From Clostridium polynesiense (lineage in GTDB: Bacteria > Bacillota > Clostridia > Clostridiales > Clostridiaceae), in contig NZ_CCXI01000142.1 in NCBI RefSeq assembly GCF_000820705.1, positions 124,001 to 188,000 on the forward strand: DNA of 64,000 bases, given 5' to 3'. The notes beneath the pieces were generated by a model that was given only the letters and a program-made list of their open reading frames with translations, made no database searches and was not told the DNA's origin. Both the position numbers and the translations under genes were made by a program. Below, piece by piece: positions 34,201 to 42,672 of this stretch (position 1 is its first letter; each line of letters begins with the position of its first letter).

Positions 34201-35648
34201 GTTATGTTGGTAACCTCCACAACTCTTAAAGGAATTGGCTTTTCAGGATTTACAAAGCAGGAAAACTCATCTATAACCTTTCCGTCCTGAATCTTCATAA
34301 TCCCTATTTCAGTGATTTTTTCAGTCACCGCAGAAAACCCTGTGGTTTCTAAGTCCAGCACACAGTAGGTAGTATCTATGCTTTGCCCTTTAGGATTTGT
34401 CACTGAAGGTTTTTTATCCGGTGCCAGATAGGCTTCAACGCCATATATAACCTTCATGTCAGGGTTATCTCTTCCTAATAGCTTATGAGCTTCAGGAAAG
34501 GACTGAACCACACCATGATCTGTTATAGCTATGGACTTCATTCCCCAGCTCATGGCTCTCTTAATTAAATCCTTGGCATTGGTCATGGCATCCATCTGGC
34601 TCATTTGGGTATGCATATGGAGCTCTACCCTCTTAACCTCTGATCTATCCTGCCTCTTGACTTTCTTTAATCCTTCTGTTTCCACTATGGTATTTGCAAT
34701 AAGCTCAATTTCATCTGAGAATTTGCTGTAGCCTGAATTACCTGCAATCTTAACCCCTTTAGCTTTTTTAAGCTTTGAGAGCACCTCTTCATCTTCACCG
34801 GGTTTACAGAAGGCTTTACAGGTCATAGAGCTCGTTCCATCATATAAGTCAAAAGAAACCAATGTTTTACCGCTTTTTAGTTCCTTTGTTTCTATGTTGG
34901 ATAGCTCACCTTCTATTGCTATCCTGCCTTCATCGGGAGTAATATCTGTTATCTTTATTATAGGCTGTTTAATATTAGTGCTTCTGCCCAGTATAAGGAA
35001 AGGATTTCCCTTCTTTCCTCCGGATTCTCCCTTATCCTCGTAATTATTTTCTGAAGCATCTCTGGAAGCTGACAGGACATTACTGCTTATAGCCTCTTTA
35101 ATTTCCTTTTGGATTATAAGCATTTCCTTTGCCTGTCTTTCCTCCTGCTGTTTTATAAGCTCTTCAGTGCTTAGTTTATCTATAAAGTTTATTTTATAAG
35201 AGGTGCCGTATAGGTTTTTTATAGCGGTTTGAATTTTTTTATCATAATTCATAGTCTTAAAAAATCCGGATACTCCGGATTTGAAGATAATATTTATGGT
35301 GTTTTCCTTAATTTCAAATTCACTATCCTTTGAAAGCACGGATTTTAAAGCAGGATATTTTTCTGCCACCAAAAATATAATATCTTTTATTTCCTCTGAT
35401 AAGGGTTTTTTTTCTGTTCCTTCAGCATATTTTACGGTAATAATAGAGTCCTCTAAGAAAAATCTCTCCTTTATAAAGGTATTAAGATTTTCCAATTCTC
35501 TTATATCAATATACTTATCAGAGCATAATTTTATTTCTATTGTTCTATTTCTTTTATTTAACACCGCTGCCTCAACCAAGGCAGTACATATACTGCCAGC
35601 TGCTCCAAAATCACTAAAAATTTCATCTACTCTTTTCATAGCACTCAC
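31293..35648 (-). CDS. polC: DNA polymerase III alpha subunit, PolC type
   Basis: 1451 residues. Order from the N-terminus: N-terminal domain; OB fold (IKITDITPDEGRIAIEGEL); PHP domain beginning VELHMHTQMSQMDAMTNAKDLI; DEDD proofreading exonuclease inserted at YCVLDLETTGFSAVTEKITEIG; PHP remainder; polymerase core with zinc-binding CPKCKYSDFSDHGF...CPECGE and catalytic FNGDKEPDIDLNFSGEYQ; and the LICISGLSHGTDVW and PKAHAAAYVMMAFRIAWFK motifs. This is the essential Gram-positive leading-strand replicase. Length and motifs are all normal. It is the only clear core-genome anchor of the window. Confidence 0.98.
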   Translation of the reverse strand: MSAMKRVDEIFSDFGAAGSICTALVEAAVLNKRNRTIEIKLCSDKYIDIRELENLNTFIKERFFLEDSIITVKYAEGTEKKPLSEEIKDIIFLVAEKYPALKSVLSKDSEFEIKENTINIIFKSGVSGFFKTMNYDKKIQTAIKNLYGTSYKINFIDKLSTEELIKQQEERQAKEMLIIQKEIKEAISSNVLSASRDASENNYEDKGESGGKKGNPFLILGRSTNIKQPIIKITDITPDEGRIAIEGELSNIETKELKSGKTLVSFDLYDGTSSMTCKAFCKPGEDEEVLSKLKKAKGVKIAGNSGYSKFSDEIELIANTIVETEGLKKVKRQDRSEVKRVELHMHTQMSQMDAMTNAKDLIKRAMSWGMKSIAITDHGVVQSFPEAHKLLGRDNPDMKVIYGVEAYLAPDKKPSVTNPKGQSIDTTYCVLDLETTGFSAVTEKITEIGIMKIQDGKVIDEFSCFVNPEKPIPLRVVEVTNITDDMVKDAETIEKVFPKMLEFIKGTVLVAHNAEFDVGFLKHNARVLGYDFDFTYIDTLSLAKDLFPEYKTYKLGRIAKHLGIKVEVAHRALDDVATTVKVFNVMVEMLKERGAATLEEIDIYGSDEEAKKQEYKKLRTHHAIILAKDYTGLKNLYRLVSYSHLNYFYKKPRILKSLYKKYSEGLIIGSACSEGELYQAILLGRSEEEIEAIAEDYDYLEIQPIMNNDYLVRSEQVPDREYLKEINRKIVKLGEKLNKPVVATGDVHFMDPEDEIYRRILEAGQGFKDADNQAPLYLRTTEEMLEEFSYLGAKKAYEVVVTNTNKISDMCEQISPISPEKCPPHIEGCEQTIKDIAYGKAHELYGDPLPEIVQKRLERELDSIIKNGFSVMYIIAQKLVWKSNEDGYLVGSRGSVGSSFVANMTGITEVNALPPHYRCPKCKYSDFSDHGFKIGFDLPDRLCPECGEKLDKDGIDIPFETFLGFNGDKEPDIDLNFSGEYQAKAHRYTEVIFGKGTTFKAGTIGTIAEKTAFGYVKKYFEEKNVNINKAEIMRLAKGCTGIKRTTGQHPGGIIVVPKGREIFEFCPIQHPADDPESDIITTHFDYHSIDQNLLKLDILGHDDPTVIRMLQDITGVDPQKIPLDDKETMSIFSSTEALGVTPEQINSKVGTFGIPEFGTRFVRGMLLDTMPTTFADLICISGLSHGTDVWLGNAQTLIESGTVTLSEAVCTRDDIMTYLIKQGLPPNSAFKIMELVRKGKALKDPEKWAEYEELMRKNNVPEWYIDSCRKIKYMFPKAHAAAYVMMAFRIAWFKVHIPKAYYAAYFSIRAKSFDSEFMIFGKEKVMEKMKEIQAMGMQASPKDKDMYDDLEIVLEMYERGIKFLPIDLYKSHYSRFIVEEEGLRPPINSISGMGNIAAESIYNAASEKAFNSIEDVRKRSKIGNSAIELLKKFGCLKGLPESDQMCFFDVI

Positions 35649-35719
35649 GAACTTCTCCTGAAAATTTTCAATATGATATCATTATATAAAACTTATTAAG
35701 ACTTTGTCATATATAAAAA

Positions 35720-35763
35720 AGAGGTATAGAGTTACTCATCTTAAAAAGTAAGCCTATATCTCT
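35720..35763 (-). terminator. terminator of the AI-2E family gene
   Basis: AGAGGTATAG/CTATATCTCT (one G-T pair), followed on the minus strand by TTTTTTATA. It lies just behind the stop at 35780. Confidence 0.65.
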
Positions 35764-35779
35764 TATTATAGAACTAATT

Positions 35780-36958
35780 CTATATTCTTTGCTCTTTTCC
35801 TTTTTTATATTCACTGTATCTGTTAAAATATACCCTTAAAAGTCCGGCAAAGGGTATGGATAATATCATTCCTAATGCTCCAAAATAGCTTCCCCCTATG
35901 AGCACCGCTATTAATATCCAAACCGGTGAAAGTCCTATCTTATCACCAACGATTTTAGGCTGAATAAAATTACCGTCTACCTGCTGATATAAAAGTAAAA
36001 GCACAGCTCCGGTTATTCCTAAAGGAAGGCTTGTAAAGGCCCCCAGGAAGAAAGCTAAAACCGCACCGATTAAAGGCCCTACATAAGGAATTATATTCGT
36101 TATCCCTGCAATAAAGCCTACAAGTACAGCAAAGGGATGTTTGATTAAAAGCAGAAGACTTGTGGACACTAACCCTACTATAACAGAATCCAGCAATTCT
36201 CCTAAAATAAATTTACCCACTATATTATCCAAATCATGAACGAAGGTAGTAAGAAGCTTTCCCAGCTTCTTAGGTAAAAGTACATCTCTAATCCTTTTTA
36301 TCTGACGTATCAATCTTTCCTTATCCACTAAGAAATAAAGAGTGAGTATTACTATTACCACAAAATCCAGAAGAAAAGAGGATATCTCTGAAATAGTGCC
36401 TATAATAAAACTTAAGCCATCCTGAGCTATTGCTCCTAATTTATTTACAATCTCAGCAGAAATTTCACCGGTAAATTTAACGTCTATACTTCTGCTGTTC
36501 AACTCTTTTACTAATATATTTACCCATTCCACTATTCGAGTCTGAATATACGGTAAAGAGTTTATCATCTTATTTATATTTTCTAAAATAGGAGGAACTA
36601 AAAAGTTATATATAAGCACCAGGAGAAATATGGTTATAGAAAATACCATCAATACGCTTACTAACCTTATCCCAGTGCTGTATTCCTTTTTAACTTCCTT
36701 TTTTGAAACTAAACTTACTGTCTTAAAGAGAAGCTTATCACAATACTTAACAGGTACAAAGAACAGATATGACAACAGCACAGCATAAATTATAGGCGAA
36801 ATTACCGATAAAAACCTTTTAAATTCATATATGCTCCTGCTTACCATTAAGTCTCCGTGCTCAATAAGCTTAAAAGTTAAAACCACTACTGCAGCAATAA
36901 AAACTATAATTACTCCGTATTTAATGTATAAGTTATTTTTCTTTAGCTTTTCCAACAT
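35780..36958 (-). CDS. AI-2E family (PerM/YtvI) transporter
   Basis: 392 residues, about eight membrane helices. The family signature is in the last third: KHPFAVLVGFIAGITNIIPYVGPLIGAVLAFF, then QQVDGNFIQPKIVGDKIGLSPVWILIAVLIGG. Members include TqsA (autoinducer export) and sodium/proton antiporters; the function of this one cannot be told from sequence. Single gene with its own terminator. Confidence 0.9.
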   Translation of the reverse strand: MLEKLKKNNLYIKYGVIIVFIAAVVVLTFKLIEHGDLMVSRSIYEFKRFLSVISPIIYAVLLSYLFFVPVKYCDKLLFKTVSLVSKKEVKKEYSTGIRLVSVLMVFSITIFLLVLIYNFLVPPILENINKMINSLPYIQTRIVEWVNILVKELNSRSIDVKFTGEISAEIVNKLGAIAQDGLSFIIGTISEISSFLLDFVVIVILTLYFLVDKERLIRQIKRIRDVLLPKKLGKLLTTFVHDLDNIVGKFILGELLDSVIVGLVSTSLLLLIKHPFAVLVGFIAGITNIIPYVGPLIGAVLAFFLGAFTSLPLGITGAVLLLLYQQVDGNFIQPKIVGDKIGLSPVWILIAVLIGGSYFGALGMILSIPFAGLLRVYFNRYSEYKKGKEQRI

Positions 36959-37141
36959 TTTATTCTCCCATATTTACTACTTATTTATTTTAGTTTAACC
37001 ATTTAATTGTAATCAATGTAGTTAAACATATATTTTACTTTTTTAGTTAACCAGTTATTTTAAATTATATCATTTCTTTAAAAAAGAGAAAAACAAGGAA
37101 AATACATATCTTCCTTGTTCCCTTAATTGTGGAATATATTT

Positions 37142-37180
37142 ACTTAGTATTGTAAAAGCTTAGCTTTTATAATACTAAGT
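37142..37180. repeat. long imperfect palindrome
   Basis: ACTTAGTATTGTAAAAGCT and AGCTTTTATAATACTAAGT pair over 19 bases with one G-T, separated by one base. It is immediately followed by a second palindrome. Much longer than needed for a terminator and without a typical U-run after it. Confidence 0.7.
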
Positions 37181-37192
37181 TTGTCACTTGTC

Positions 37193-37207
37193 AGGTGCCT
37201 GGCACCT
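37193..37207. repeat. AGGTGCC-T-GGCACCT palindrome (dispersed element type)
   Basis: A perfect GC-rich 7-bp inverted repeat (GTCAGGTGCCTGGCACCT in context) that overlaps the acetyltransferase stop codon. From memory, this GGTGCCTGGCACC core is a dispersed repeat of Firmicute genomes, often near REP-type elements. Confidence 0.6.
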
Positions 37208-37775
37208 ATTTTAATCCAAGCCACATCACTACATTGCTGTCCTCTTTTGCTGCTTCTTTAAATCCAAACTCTTCATACATATTTAAGGTTCCTCTGTATC
37301 TTTTTTCGGAATCTTTTATTCCCTCCACAGGAATAGATAATACCCCGTCAAAGCCCTGCGCTTTGAAGTTCTCTACAGCCTTATTAAGCAGAAGTCTCGC
37401 TACACCCTGCCCTCTATATTCCGGGTCAATTACAAAGCAGATAACACAGCCAGCCTTCCTATTCTTAACTATATGCTCTAAATCCTTTTCTATTCTTTTT
37501 AACTTATGTACATCATTGGCATTACACCAGCCTATGCATTTGTCACCGTGAAAAGCAAGATATCCCTTCATGTTGCCCTTTCTTATTTCTTCTAATGCCT
37601 CTAGGCGGTTCTCTTCACCCGTTCTTTTTTGCCATTCCTCTGAAGAGCAGCTCGTGTGATAGAATCTGCAAAAACAGGTTGCCCAGTGAGGAGCATAGTT
37701 AAAATCAAGCTCCCCTAAATATTTTACAAAGGTTTCAGCAAGCTCAGCACTAAGTGGTTTAACAGTATAATTCAT
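37206..37775 (-). CDS. GNAT family acetyltransferase
   Basis: 189 residues. CVICFVIDPEYRGQGVARLLLNKAVENFKAQGFDGVLSIPV contains the acetyl-CoA binding motif (R/Q)xxGxG/A in RGQGVA. The Cys-rich segment ATCFCRFYHTSCSSEEW before the core is typical of a GNAT subgroup found alone in clostridia. It moves an acetyl group from acetyl-CoA to an amine of unknown identity. The stop codon lies inside a palindromic repeat, suggesting a recent change of the 3' end. Confidence 0.85.
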   Translation of the reverse strand: MNYTVKPLSAELAETFVKYLGELDFNYAPHWATCFCRFYHTSCSSEEWQKRTGEENRLEALEEIRKGNMKGYLAFHGDKCIGWCNANDVHKLKRIEKDLEHIVKNRKAGCVICFVIDPEYRGQGVARLLLNKAVENFKAQGFDGVLSIPVEGIKDSEKRYRGTLNMYEEFGFKEAAKEDSNVVMWLGLK

Positions 37776-37910
37776 ATGTTTCCTCCTTTTTTATGAAAAC
37801 ATTAATAAACTTCTGAGCATATTCCTTATTCATCAGCAATTCTCATAGTACTTTCCTTTTTAGAATTTGTAGAATAACCGTAGTTTAACATTGAGCTGGA
37901 GTCCTTATCT

Positions 37911-38636
37911 TTAAAATGCTGATATTAAATGAAGCTTATTATCCCCTATTGCCTCTTTTAAAGGATTATGCTTTCCATATGGCTCACTTATATAAACCTC
38001 GGCTCTCTTACTCTTATTGAAGCTCTGAGAGATATTCATTGCTGCATCTGATGCCTTCTCATCCAAAGTATCCACGGTAATAGCTTTCATAGATAAAGTA
38101 AAATCCATGGAATTCAGATTTATATAAATGCTGTCCCTTAGTACATTGCTTTTTTTATCGCCTAATATTCCCACCACTTCATAGGCTTCACCTTGAATTT
38201 TTATGGTGTTATTTATAATCCGATCTTTTAAATTGTATCCTACTAAAGCTGCTTTCTTTTTTGATTTAATTTCCTCAGCAGTAAACATTCTTCCCTCCAT
38301 TAAGGGATACTTTTTCTCAATTTCATAGTTGTAATAGGTTCCTTTTATTTCAGTCATTTCTTCATCGTTGTTAAGGGTTATGATGCCTTCTAAAATAACC
38401 CTTTTATCCTTCAGCAAATCTATTAATTCATCTTTATTTATGCCATCTGCTCTCTGGAAAAACATAGTTTTTGCATCCTCGCTGATTAAAGACTGCTGGG
38501 TTTTTAATTGCTCTTCTACATTTAAAACATTTACTATTACCCCTATAAAAAATATATTAATTACAAAAAAAGTGCAGAAAAGCACCCAATATTTTTTGAT
38601 CATTCTTTTTAACTTGTACAATACATTCACTCCCAA
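37911..38636 (-). pseudogene. truncated MacB-type ABC permease remnant
   Basis: 241 residues holding only the first membrane helix (WVLFCTFFVINIFFIGVIVNVL) and the extracytoplasmic MacB core (MEGRMFTAEEIKSKKKAALVGYNL, YEVVGILGDKKSNV). A complete permease has three more helices in a C-terminal FtsX domain, which is missing. The same motifs occur in the intact gene at 46141-47277 (KGRHYTAEEILKGEKVVLLGNDL, YTVIGFIGNKN). No ATPase gene adjoins it. Probably a decayed gene, though a short membrane protein might still be made. Confidence 0.7.
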
Positions 38637-38782
38637 AATATAAAGTTACAGAAGAACCTAGCTGTAGAAAATTATATTTGATAAGGCTTAAAGTTTATTT
38701 GTATTATACATTTATTTCTAATACTGTTCAATATTTACTATTAATAAAACTACATGTTAATAATTTTTTAATAAGTGCTTAA

Positions 38783-39130
38783 GGGGATTTTAAAGTTGAC
38801 TGTGATGACAGAAAAGCTGTTATACTTCTTAACACAGCCAATCCAAAGCAAGAAAATCTTGAAGAGGTAATTGTTCACGAACTATTTCATTTGAAGATGT
38901 ACCCTCTTGATCAGGTTACAGAATCCTTGATTATTGCAAATTTTCAAGAAGGAACACCGGCATATGATTTTGCATACAGGCAGTTCTTTCTATCCTTAGA
39001 GCAGACAGTAGAAGAACTGACAAAGTGTTTTCTCCTTGAGTTTGGTGAAAACAAGGAGCTGTCCTATGGCAGGTGCAAAAATCAAAAATCCTATAATGAG
39101 CTTTTTGACGGGCTGAAGAGCATTGAGTAA
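38783..39130 (+). pseudogene. headless zinc peptidase fragment (HExxH)
   Basis: After an in-frame stop at 38780 the frame reads GDFKVDCDDRKAVILLNT... into VIVHELFHLKMYPL, with a full HExxH zinc site, then an acidic C-terminus ending GLKSIE. The first ATG (38891) lies after the HExxH site, so a protein starting there would have no active site. No start codon with a ribosome site is seen upstream. The 5' part is therefore missing, and this looks like the rear end of a metallopeptidase gene of unknown type. Confidence 0.65.
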
Positions 39131-39168
39131 TACTACAATATGAAAATTTATCTTAAGTGTGGATAAAT

Positions 39169-39203
39169 AAAAATCACTATTCATTATAAGAATAGTGATT
39201 TTT
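39169..39203. terminator. bidirectional terminator
   Basis: AAAAATCACTATTC/GAATAGTGATTTTT with a 7-base loop, next to the GNAT stop at 39216. Confidence 0.8.
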
Positions 39204-39215
39204 TATGTGTTTACT

Positions 39216-39638
39216 CTATATTTCCATTATATATTCCTGAAAGCCTGAGTCTTGATTTTCCTGTTCTTTAACTATTTTAAATCCTTTACTTTCATAGAAT
39301 TTAACTGCTTTTTCATTGTCCTTATAAACAGCTAAGGTTAACTTTTTATATTTTTTAATTACGCAGTCAATGAGTTTACTTCCTATTCCTAAGCCCTGAC
39401 AATCACAATCTACAAACAAAGCCCCTATGAAATCACTATTTATTATACTTATAAAGCCCTTAATATTTCCTTCTTCATCATATACAAAGGTATCTGATTG
39501 AGGCAGGTAAATATCTCTTACAGTATCATAATTGTTTTCCCAGTATTCTTTGTTTATAAAGTGATGAGCTTTTATAGTGCTTTCTTTCCATATATCCATA
39601 ATTTTATCCGTATCTTCATTTTTTAATTTTCTTATCAT
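39216..39638 (-). CDS. GNAT family acetyltransferase
   Basis: 140 residues. MIRKLKNEDTDKIMDIWKESTIKAHHFI and DCDCQGLGIGSKLIDCVIKKYKKLTLAVYKDNEKAVKFYESKGFKI contain the acetyl-CoA loop QGLGIG and the NEKAVKFYESKGF motif. It is closest in look to the YjaB/PhnO-like group; the substrate is unknown. AAGGAG ribosome site. Single gene. Confidence 0.85.
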   Translation of the reverse strand: MIRKLKNEDTDKIMDIWKESTIKAHHFINKEYWENNYDTVRDIYLPQSDTFVYDEEGNIKGFISIINSDFIGALFVDCDCQGLGIGSKLIDCVIKKYKKLTLAVYKDNEKAVKFYESKGFKIVKEQENQDSGFQEYIMEI

Positions 39639-40239
39639 AAATGTTTTATTCTCCTTGTTATTACTTTAATTTTAATAAAACCTTTCTTTTAGGACGTTCA
39701 ATTATCTGAACAAATACTGTTCTTGAGTTATAGTTTCACTCATTATTTTATCTCCTTTATTAAATACTTGGTAGGTGTCAAAAACTTTTTCAGGCATAAA
39801 TATATTCCTGCATCTTTTGCACTGAGGCTATTATTTCAACCTGATTCATTTTTTCACCTACTACATTAATTATAAAAAAAGTAGTAACACTTTACTTGAC
39901 TTAAATTGCTAAATTCAACGGTACTTCTTGAAAATATCTTACTGATTACATACATCGGATTAGATTGCTATAAGTTTATAATGCTAAGAGCCTTATATAA
40001 AGGATTCAACAACTTACGGAACAATCGTCCCTTATCATTTTTTGTATCAACTGTAAATTAGTGCTATATTAAAGTAAAGGGAATTATATTTATAAATAAA
40101 CAATATAATTCAGGATTTAAGTTTGAATCTTTAAGAATATATGAGTTTCAAAAGGTTGAACATTTACATTTAACTAGGTAAATAGGAATTTGATAACTAG
40201 AGAGATTAAGAATTATATTAAAAATGAGGGGAAATTTAT
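39639..40239. other. gene-poor stretch with decayed fragments
   Basis: About 600 bases without a full gene. On the minus strand ATG 39849 encodes MNQVEIIASVQKMQEYIYA before a stop, like the first residues of an AraC-type regulator. A second short frame (to 39702, ending SETITQEQYLFR) has an AAAGGAG site at 39743. Both look like scraps of a lost regulator gene. The right half shows nothing beyond AT-rich sequence. Confidence 0.35.
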
Positions 40240-40419
40240 ATGGATTTAGGAGAAATACTAGGCAATATATTATCTAGTGCAATATTAATTTTAGGAATGG
40301 TATATATATTTTATTTAATTATTAAAATAGCAGTAAAACGTACTATAATAGAACTTTTACCTAAAATAAAATCAGAATTTAAAAAAGATGTTATAGACGT
40401 GATAAATAATATGAAATAA
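40240..40419 (+). CDS. 59-residue single-helix membrane protein
   Basis: ATG at 40240 preceded by GAGGGGA. The protein starts MDLGEILGNILSSAILILG, has one membrane helix (about 12-31) and a basic, amphipathic tail (KSEFKKDVIDVINNMK). Composition and ribosome site suggest a real small gene rather than noise. No family recognised. It stands alone between two minus-strand genes. Confidence 0.55.
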   Translation: MDLGEILGNILSSAILILGMVYIFYLIIKIAVKRTIIELLPKIKSEFKKDVIDVINNMK

Positions 40420-40576
40420 CTATTTTAACTTTAGAATTATTTGTATAAATCTAATAGATAAATTCCAATTAGCAGTAATATCTAAATTTAGACTAAAAAT
40501 TTATTATAATTAATATAAAAGGGCAGTAATATTTAGTGCCCTTTTTAGTGTTAAAAAAATATATTATTTAACTATA

Positions 40577-41632
40577 TTATTCTACCCCAGCTTCCAATAT
40601 GGAAAAGCTATTATTATCGCAATCTATTTCTCCTAAAGCTCCATAAGGAATAATCATCATAGGGGCTGTATGTCCAAAATTCATATTATACATTATAGGC
40701 AGCTCCTTTAATTTCATCTCATTTCTTACAACATTAATTATTGCAGTCTTGTATTCCTCATAATATTTGTTGTCATAAGGCTTAGCAAATATAATTCCAT
40801 TAATCTTATCCAAAATTCTCTGAGCACCGTAATTTCTTAACCATAACTTGATAAAATCAGGCTCAGGCATATCCTCTGAGGTTTCCAGGAACAGTATTGA
40901 TCCTTCCCATACCTTTTCTTCAGGCCAGATTTTGGTGCCCTTTATGATTTCCAGAACATCAATACAGCCTCCTATTAAGTGTCCTGAGGCTTTACCCCTT
41001 CCCTGTAATATTTCAGTACCCCTATTAAAATTCGTTTTTCTTTTAATATTTTTATTCTTTTCATCCCAAGGTAAATGTTCGCTCGTCCAAATATCTGATG
41101 AAGGAATCCTACCGATTTCACTGTTATTGAACAAAACCTTCTCTATCCAATGCTTTGTATAATCAAAGATCTCCACATTTTCAGCAAACTCTGACAGAAC
41201 AGCCGGTCCATAAAAACTTGATAATCCTGCCTTAAGACATATCATGTGAGTGACATTAGCATCTGAGTACCCCATGAACACTTTAGGATTATTTCTTATG
41301 ATGTCAAAATCTATATAGGGTAAAAGTCTTATACTATCGTCTCCCCCTATACAGGAGAATATTCCCTTTATAGACTTATCCTTAAAGGCATTCATCAAAT
41401 CCTCTGCTCTCTTTTCAGGATGGTTATATAGGCATTCGCTGCCCTTTAATGTATTTTCCATTTCCACAACTTCAAGTCCGAATTCTTCCTCTAGTCTCTT
41501 CTTTCCCTGATTATATCTCCATAATATATCTTTATCTCCTGCACCGCCCCAGGATAAGCTTATTGTTGCTATTTTGTCCCCTCTTTTTAACATTTGGGGC
41601 TTTATCAGGTTTAATTTGCTCATAATGCTCAT
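40577..41632 (-). CDS. S66 family peptidase (LD-carboxypeptidase/MccF-like)
   Basis: 351 residues. LKRGDKIATISLSWGG at the start, GIFSCIGGDDSIRLLPYIDFDII, the nucleophile elbow FMGYSDANVTHM and GHLIGGCIDVLE are S66 landmarks. Ser-Glu-His enzymes of this class cut L,D-peptide bonds of wall peptides or, like MccF, destroy microcin C-type antibiotics. The longer length (about 350) and the GxSDxT-like elbow fit the MccF branch. Ribosome site GGGGATG. Single gene, no microcin genes nearby. Confidence 0.9.
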   Translation of the reverse strand: MSIMSKLNLIKPQMLKRGDKIATISLSWGGAGDKDILWRYNQGKKRLEEEFGLEVVEMENTLKGSECLYNHPEKRAEDLMNAFKDKSIKGIFSCIGGDDSIRLLPYIDFDIIRNNPKVFMGYSDANVTHMICLKAGLSSFYGPAVLSEFAENVEIFDYTKHWIEKVLFNNSEIGRIPSSDIWTSEHLPWDEKNKNIKRKTNFNRGTEILQGRGKASGHLIGGCIDVLEIIKGTKIWPEEKVWEGSILFLETSEDMPEPDFIKLWLRNYGAQRILDKINGIIFAKPYDNKYYEEYKTAIINVVRNEMKLKELPIMYNMNFGHTAPMMIIPYGALGEIDCDNNSFSILEAGVE

Positions 41633-41734
41633 CCCCTTTTCTAAGTCTTTGTATTATTTTACTTATTATATAATATTTACATTAAAAATCATAATTAAAT
41701 CTTTATAATTCTAGTTTTTATATCAGAATATAAA

Positions 41735-42092
41735 ATAATCCTGTTTAATCCTATAGTTAGCAATAAGCATAGTCCAATAAGAGTAATATATCTGCTAGAC
41801 TTCCTTGAAATTTAGGAGGTTATTAAAGCCACTGCAAAAGCAAGTATCTATGTAAGTATCACAGACAAAATAATATTCCTTACTGCATATCCTTTCATCT
41901 CTTTTTGTTGTATATTGAATAAGCTTGATTTTTAGCACCCTTTAAATAAGGAAAGATTCTCCTTCTTCCCTTTAATTCTTTGTCCAATATCTCCTTAATA
42001 TTTTCCTGGAAATCCGCAATTGCTATTTCATCAGAACCTATATTTCCATGGAAATACTGTTCTTCTCTTACTTTCTCTTCCTTATCCTTCAT
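41735..42092 (-). pseudogene. decayed anti-sigma factor partner
   Basis: ATG 42092 overlaps the end of the sigma remnant. The 65-residue frame (MKDKEEKVREEQYFHGNIGS...) stops after SIYNKKR. Downstream, other frames still encode a membrane-anchor-like stretch (MKGYAVRNIILSVILT, then ILAFAVALITS), now broken by stops and frameshifts. Gene order and overlap fit an ECF sigma/anti-sigma operon. Confidence 0.55.
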
Positions 42093-42540
42093 TATTCATC
42101 TCCTCCTCTGCTGCAGATTTTATATTTTTACTAAGACTGTAGTATCTTGTTTTAACTGTTGATTCACTAAGCTCCAGAGTTTCTCCTATCTCTTTAAAGT
42201 CCATATCTTAAAAAATCTTCATTCTGAAAATCTGCTGAAGATTAGCTTCAAAGCTGTTAAGCAGGGTTAAAACCTCATTAACCATTTCTCCTTTTATAAA
42301 TTCCTCCTCAATATTATCACTGCTCTTTAATTCCATGTCCTCAATAGATTTCGGCTTCACACTCTGCTTGTGGTATCTTGATCTGCAGTAATCTATTATT
42401 TTGCTGATTGAAATCATATATAGCCAAGTCCTAAAGAAGCATTCTCCTTCGTCATACTTCTCAATGAACTTTACCATGCTAATAAATATTTCCTGAGTTA
42501 TAAAAGAAAAAGAGCCGTCCTCAGACAACTCTTTACTCAA
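42082..42540 (-). pseudogene. ECF sigma factor with in-frame nonsense codon
   Basis: Sigma region 2 is seen as ITQEIFISMVKFIEKYDEGECFFRTWLYMISISKIIDYCRSR. The frame then stops at TAA (42208-42210) after QQIFRMKIF, and continues in the same frame with DMDFKEIGETLELSESTVKTRYYSL, the helix-turn-helix of region 4. One base change (GAA to TAA) would explain it. The N-terminus is also shortened and altered (no start before TTG 42540). Without region 4 it cannot bind -35 elements, so it is taken as a pseudogene. Confidence 0.75.
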
Positions 42541-42672
42541 ATTATATAAAGATATTTAATTTATTTATTCTTCTATCATATTTCTGATGTTCCTATGCAT
42601 ACCTGCTTTTATCTCATTCCTCAGCAGATACCCCTAGGCTACTTTCCTTATAGCTTTTCAAAAGCTCAAAAT

